Below, one piece after another: positions 61,265-64,000 of a stretch of 64,000 bases of DNA (position 1 is the first letter of the stretch; every line of letters starts with the position of its first letter). Origin of the DNA: Holothuria scabra (lineage: Eukaryota > Echinodermata > Holothuroidea > Aspidochirotida > Holothuriidae); assembly GCA_037179385.1 (NCBI GenBank), contig CM074190.1, positions 11,428,206 to 11,492,205 on the forward strand, in the 5' to 3' direction. The notes beneath the pieces were generated by a model, which was not told the origin of the DNA, made no database searches, and was given only the letters and a program-made list of their open reading frames with translations. The position numbers were made by a program, and so were the translations under genes.

Positions 61265-62765
61265 TTACATCATATCTCCATTGATATGCAAATATAGCTC
61301 TCTTTCGGACAACCACGCTGCCATGTTACCGTTTTTGGACTATATCGGGTTCCCCTCCCCTTCTGGTAAATCTTGGTGTTACTGCTGCTCCTTTCCGCCC
61401 AGTTTTGTTACAGGCCAAAGATCCCCAAATATGATAATATTAGCCAAAGAATACTCCTACCGAACTGTAGCTATGAGTAACACTGCACCGTGGGGGATTC
61501 CTACTCTGTCTGGTTTTATATCTCGTTCTGTTTTCAATCATGATTCCCGTCAACAACAAAGCTGATGTGAAACAAACAAGATATAGTATTGTAGAAATTA
61601 TGAAAAGTAAGTAATGGAAGTAAGTAATTGAAAGTTTCAAGTCAACCCATATAATTATCTCCGATAAGTTCAGAAGGAACAAAATAATACCGTATCTTAT
61701 GCTTACGGTGTCAAAAAGCGGGAGAAACGGTATTAGCATAACCGGACGAATAAAATACCATGACACTGAATTTGAGTAAAAGTGGTTGGCAGTGGAGACC
61801 CCAGAATGTCAAAATTGTGGGAAGGGGGAAACCAATGGCAAAGGATAATGTTAGGGGAAAGATTTCTGGCCCATATAATTTATTTTTTTTCGTTTAATCC
61901 AACTCCTACTGACCTACGTGGGGGGGGGGGGGGTGGGCAAGGCGGAAAACTGCAAGGGGGATGTACCATCCTCTCCCGTAGCGCGACCACTGGTAGTTGG
62001 ACATGGCAGATATTCAGTGTTTGAAAGTCCCCTCCTATACCCCCGATCCCAACCAAGACATATTTGTATAAACATAGTTCATTGCCACCCATCGGTCAGT
62101 CGGTGTTATTCCACGTAATAGTAATAACCATTGAAGACACCGAATTTACTCTAAACAGCTAAAAGGCAGCATCTCCAAGTGTTTCAATAATGCCAGAATT
62201 ATGGTTGCGAAATTTTCAAACTTAAACTAAGATTGAAATATTGTTCATTTTCTCATTTATCTTTCACTGTATATTGTCTTTCAGATTAAACCTTTTCTGT
62301 TTTGTATTCTCTTAGCCCTTGTTGCCTTGCGGAAGTTAAATAAGTCAACTTCCGTCAATCCCTCTAAACAAACCCCGTTCAAGCAATTGGTTTAAGTCGA
62401 GCTGGCCACGGTCTTTTTCTCGGGAGGGGGAGGAGGGATGGTAAAAATCATTAGCTAGAGAAACTTATTATGACAGTTTTGGAGGTTTAGTTCCAACTAC
62501 TTTATCGGGGATTGGAGCCGTCACCCTGTGTAAATATTTGCGTGTGCAGAACGCCCATATAATGAGCTATGAGGACTTCCCTCGTTTGAAGTGTGACATC
62601 TCCACTTAGAAACTTTGTTCAAATCATGATTGTAGTACTGCAATATTTCTAATGCGCTACTCTTAATACATTGCATTTCTCCCTTTCACAGTGAATTCTT
62701 TATATTCATCCCCAATCCTTAATAAGAGTAATGATTTTTTGGGGGGTGGGGGTGGAGGGGGTGCA
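61265..62765. other. Non-coding DNA, no supported gene
   Basis: Overlapping frames of 94 (plus) and 108 (minus) codons at 61281-61766 have no family motif. A 14-base G run at about 61919 and a G-rich stretch at about 62739-62760 could fold as G-quadruplexes. Confidence 0.45.
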
Positions 62766-62887
62766 CAGTCAGTCGGTCAGTCGGTCAGTCGGTCAGTCGG
62801 TCAGTCGGTCAGTCGGTCAGTCGGTCAGTCGGTCAGTCGGTCAGTCGGTCAGTCGGTCAGTCGGTCAGTCGGTCAGTCGGTCAGTCG

Positions 62888-62889
<2 letters not shown>
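62766..62889 (+). repeat. (CAGTCGGT)n minisatellite
   Basis: About 15 nearly perfect copies of the octamer. Translated, it gives repeated SVGQSVSR, which is an artefact of the repeat. Confidence 0.95.
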
Positions 62890-62947
<58 letters not shown>

Positions 62948-62990
62948 ATTAGTTAGTTAATTAGTTAATTAATTAGTTAGTTAGTTAGTT
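62889..62990 (+). repeat. (TTAG)n microsatellite
   Basis: About 25 TTAG units with a few TTAA variants, joined directly to the octamer array. On the other strand it reads (CTAA)n preceded by gtgccgttaagtctcaacta, resembling the gccgtaaaactt-(AACT)n junction at 23281. Confidence 0.95.
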
Positions 62991-63900
62991 GAGACTTAAC
63001 GGCACACCAACATGAATGTGTTGTATCGTTTCAGTCATCTCCATAACAAGTTCAAAGTATAAATTTATTTCCAAGTTTGGTTCAGTTAAAGTTTGGTTTC
63101 GCTTTAGTCGTCTCTTACAACAGGCGGGAAATACCGTGGACATATATAATTTCTTCCCTTCGGTGGGTTTGTAATATTTTGCTGATATCCTATTTGGTTT
63201 AGTTTTGGGTTTTTCTGTTTTGCACAGTGATTTTCTCATGCTCTACAAACCCTTTATCACACATCCGCTTCCGAGATATTACCAGATTCAGATTAAAAAA
63301 TGTTATGTAAAAATGTTAAAGAGAAGAATTATCTAGAATCTGTGGTTCTCCGTTACTGAGAGTTCTTTTTATTCGGTATTTTTGTGGCTCAGACAATTTC
63401 CGTATTTTTGAAAAGGACGTGTCGTATAAGGTAATTAAAAATGACGTAACTGTGCTACATATTATTACAGCGGACGTTGACTTCCTGCGCCGGAGACATG
63501 GAAATATGCGCCCTTCTTGCCTTGTTTGAGAAATCGATCATTAACTTTGATTTTAAAAGCATTTCTTAAATGACTTAAAAGGAAGGTCTAAGCACAAATC
63601 AAGTTTTGATAAACTAAAGAGGTTCTTAATCCTAAGCAATCTGGTGAAATTTCCATTGAAATGCGATTTGTGCTTCCCAAGATATCAGCGGTTGAAGTTA
63701 TCACACTTTCAACACAATGTAAACTTGGAGCAAGCACACATGATGTCACATCCTCACATTGATGAGCAGTCTTTTGTTTTTCTTTAAACTTAGCAACAAA
63801 TTTTCTCCTCAACAATCATATGTTATCAAGGACGGATTTAAGGAAATTTGTTTGGGGAGGCAAACTCAACTTGAGACCAAGACGTCTCAGATAGTATCAG
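62991..63900. other. AT-rich DNA, no supported gene
   Basis: Nothing recognised. Confidence 0.5.
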
Positions 63901-63914
63901 GGGATGTCGTGCAA

Positions 63915-64000
63915 AATATTTTTTTTTTTTTGGGGGGGTGCCTTAAAAGTGGTGACTGACTTCCCGAAAGACTATCTAAGCGAAGCGCCATCACCGGTTG
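63915..64000. mobile_element. Possible edge of a hAT-type element
   Basis: A T run then ggggggg, followed near the end by aagcgaagcgccatcaccggttg, which resembles the agcg-agcgccaccattggttgg block inside the element at 9200-11178. The window ends here, so neither terminus can be checked. Confidence 0.3.

Noticed and set aside
62691..62900. Frame encoding repeated SVGQSVSR
   Set aside because: It is the octamer minisatellite read in frame; no other coding sign.

Overview
The window reads as non-coding, AT-rich genomic DNA from an animal. No complete, recognisable protein-coding gene is visible on either strand. The longest open frames are about 100-140 codons, occur on both strands without family motifs, and are what chance gives in AT-rich sequence or across repeats. 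The mobile-element load (many short hAT-type, TA-target and TTAA-target elements, a tRNA-derived SINE with the core motif seen in marine invertebrates, a decayed non-LTR retrotransposon tail, a U2 snRNA-like fragment) suggests a marine invertebrate. An echinoderm or similar deuterostome is my guess; the sequence does not prove it.

Layout. 1-3300: AT-rich DNA with nothing I can name. 3300-3600: two adjacent copies of a ~145-155 bp hAT-type MITE. 3785-13395: a local triplication of a ~3 kb unit (A, B, C). Copy A carries a 254 bp TA-target MITE that B and C lack. Copy B has lost about 1.2 kb. Copy C carries a 355 bp TTAA-target MITE and a 1979 bp hAT-type element, each absent from A, so intact or near-intact empty sites can be read directly. 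13.4-21.1 kb: mostly plain DNA with more MITE copies. 21737-22771: a 1 kb foldback (palindromic) transposon with a 10 bp target-site match. 23.3 kb: an (AACT)n microsatellite. 24654-25688: a recent 0.5 kb tandem duplication. 25.7-35.3 kb: mostly plain, with a SINE at 30.8-31.2 kb and a MITE at 32.0 kb. 35.3-35.7 kb: remnant of a LINE reverse-transcriptase protein C-terminus.

39609-43419 is a Russian-doll locus: a foldback element built of CAACTCGGC subrepeats holds a piggyBac-like MITE and a 2.7 kb hAT-type element, each with its own target-site duplication. 44355-44918 is another hAT MITE. 49728-50419 and 60874-61260 are two copies of a TTAA-target MITE, the first with a (TA)n run grown inside one terminal repeat. 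The last 4 kb holds an octamer minisatellite that passes into (TTAG)n, and the edge of another GC-rich element.

The elements do not act as a pathway. The interest lies in the nested insertion history, the empty sites that define element ends to the base, and a few unassigned structures: a perfect 15 bp hairpin at 54958-54998, a candidate last exon on the minus strand near 51.8 kb, and a U2-like fragment that has lost part of its branch-site-pairing sequence.
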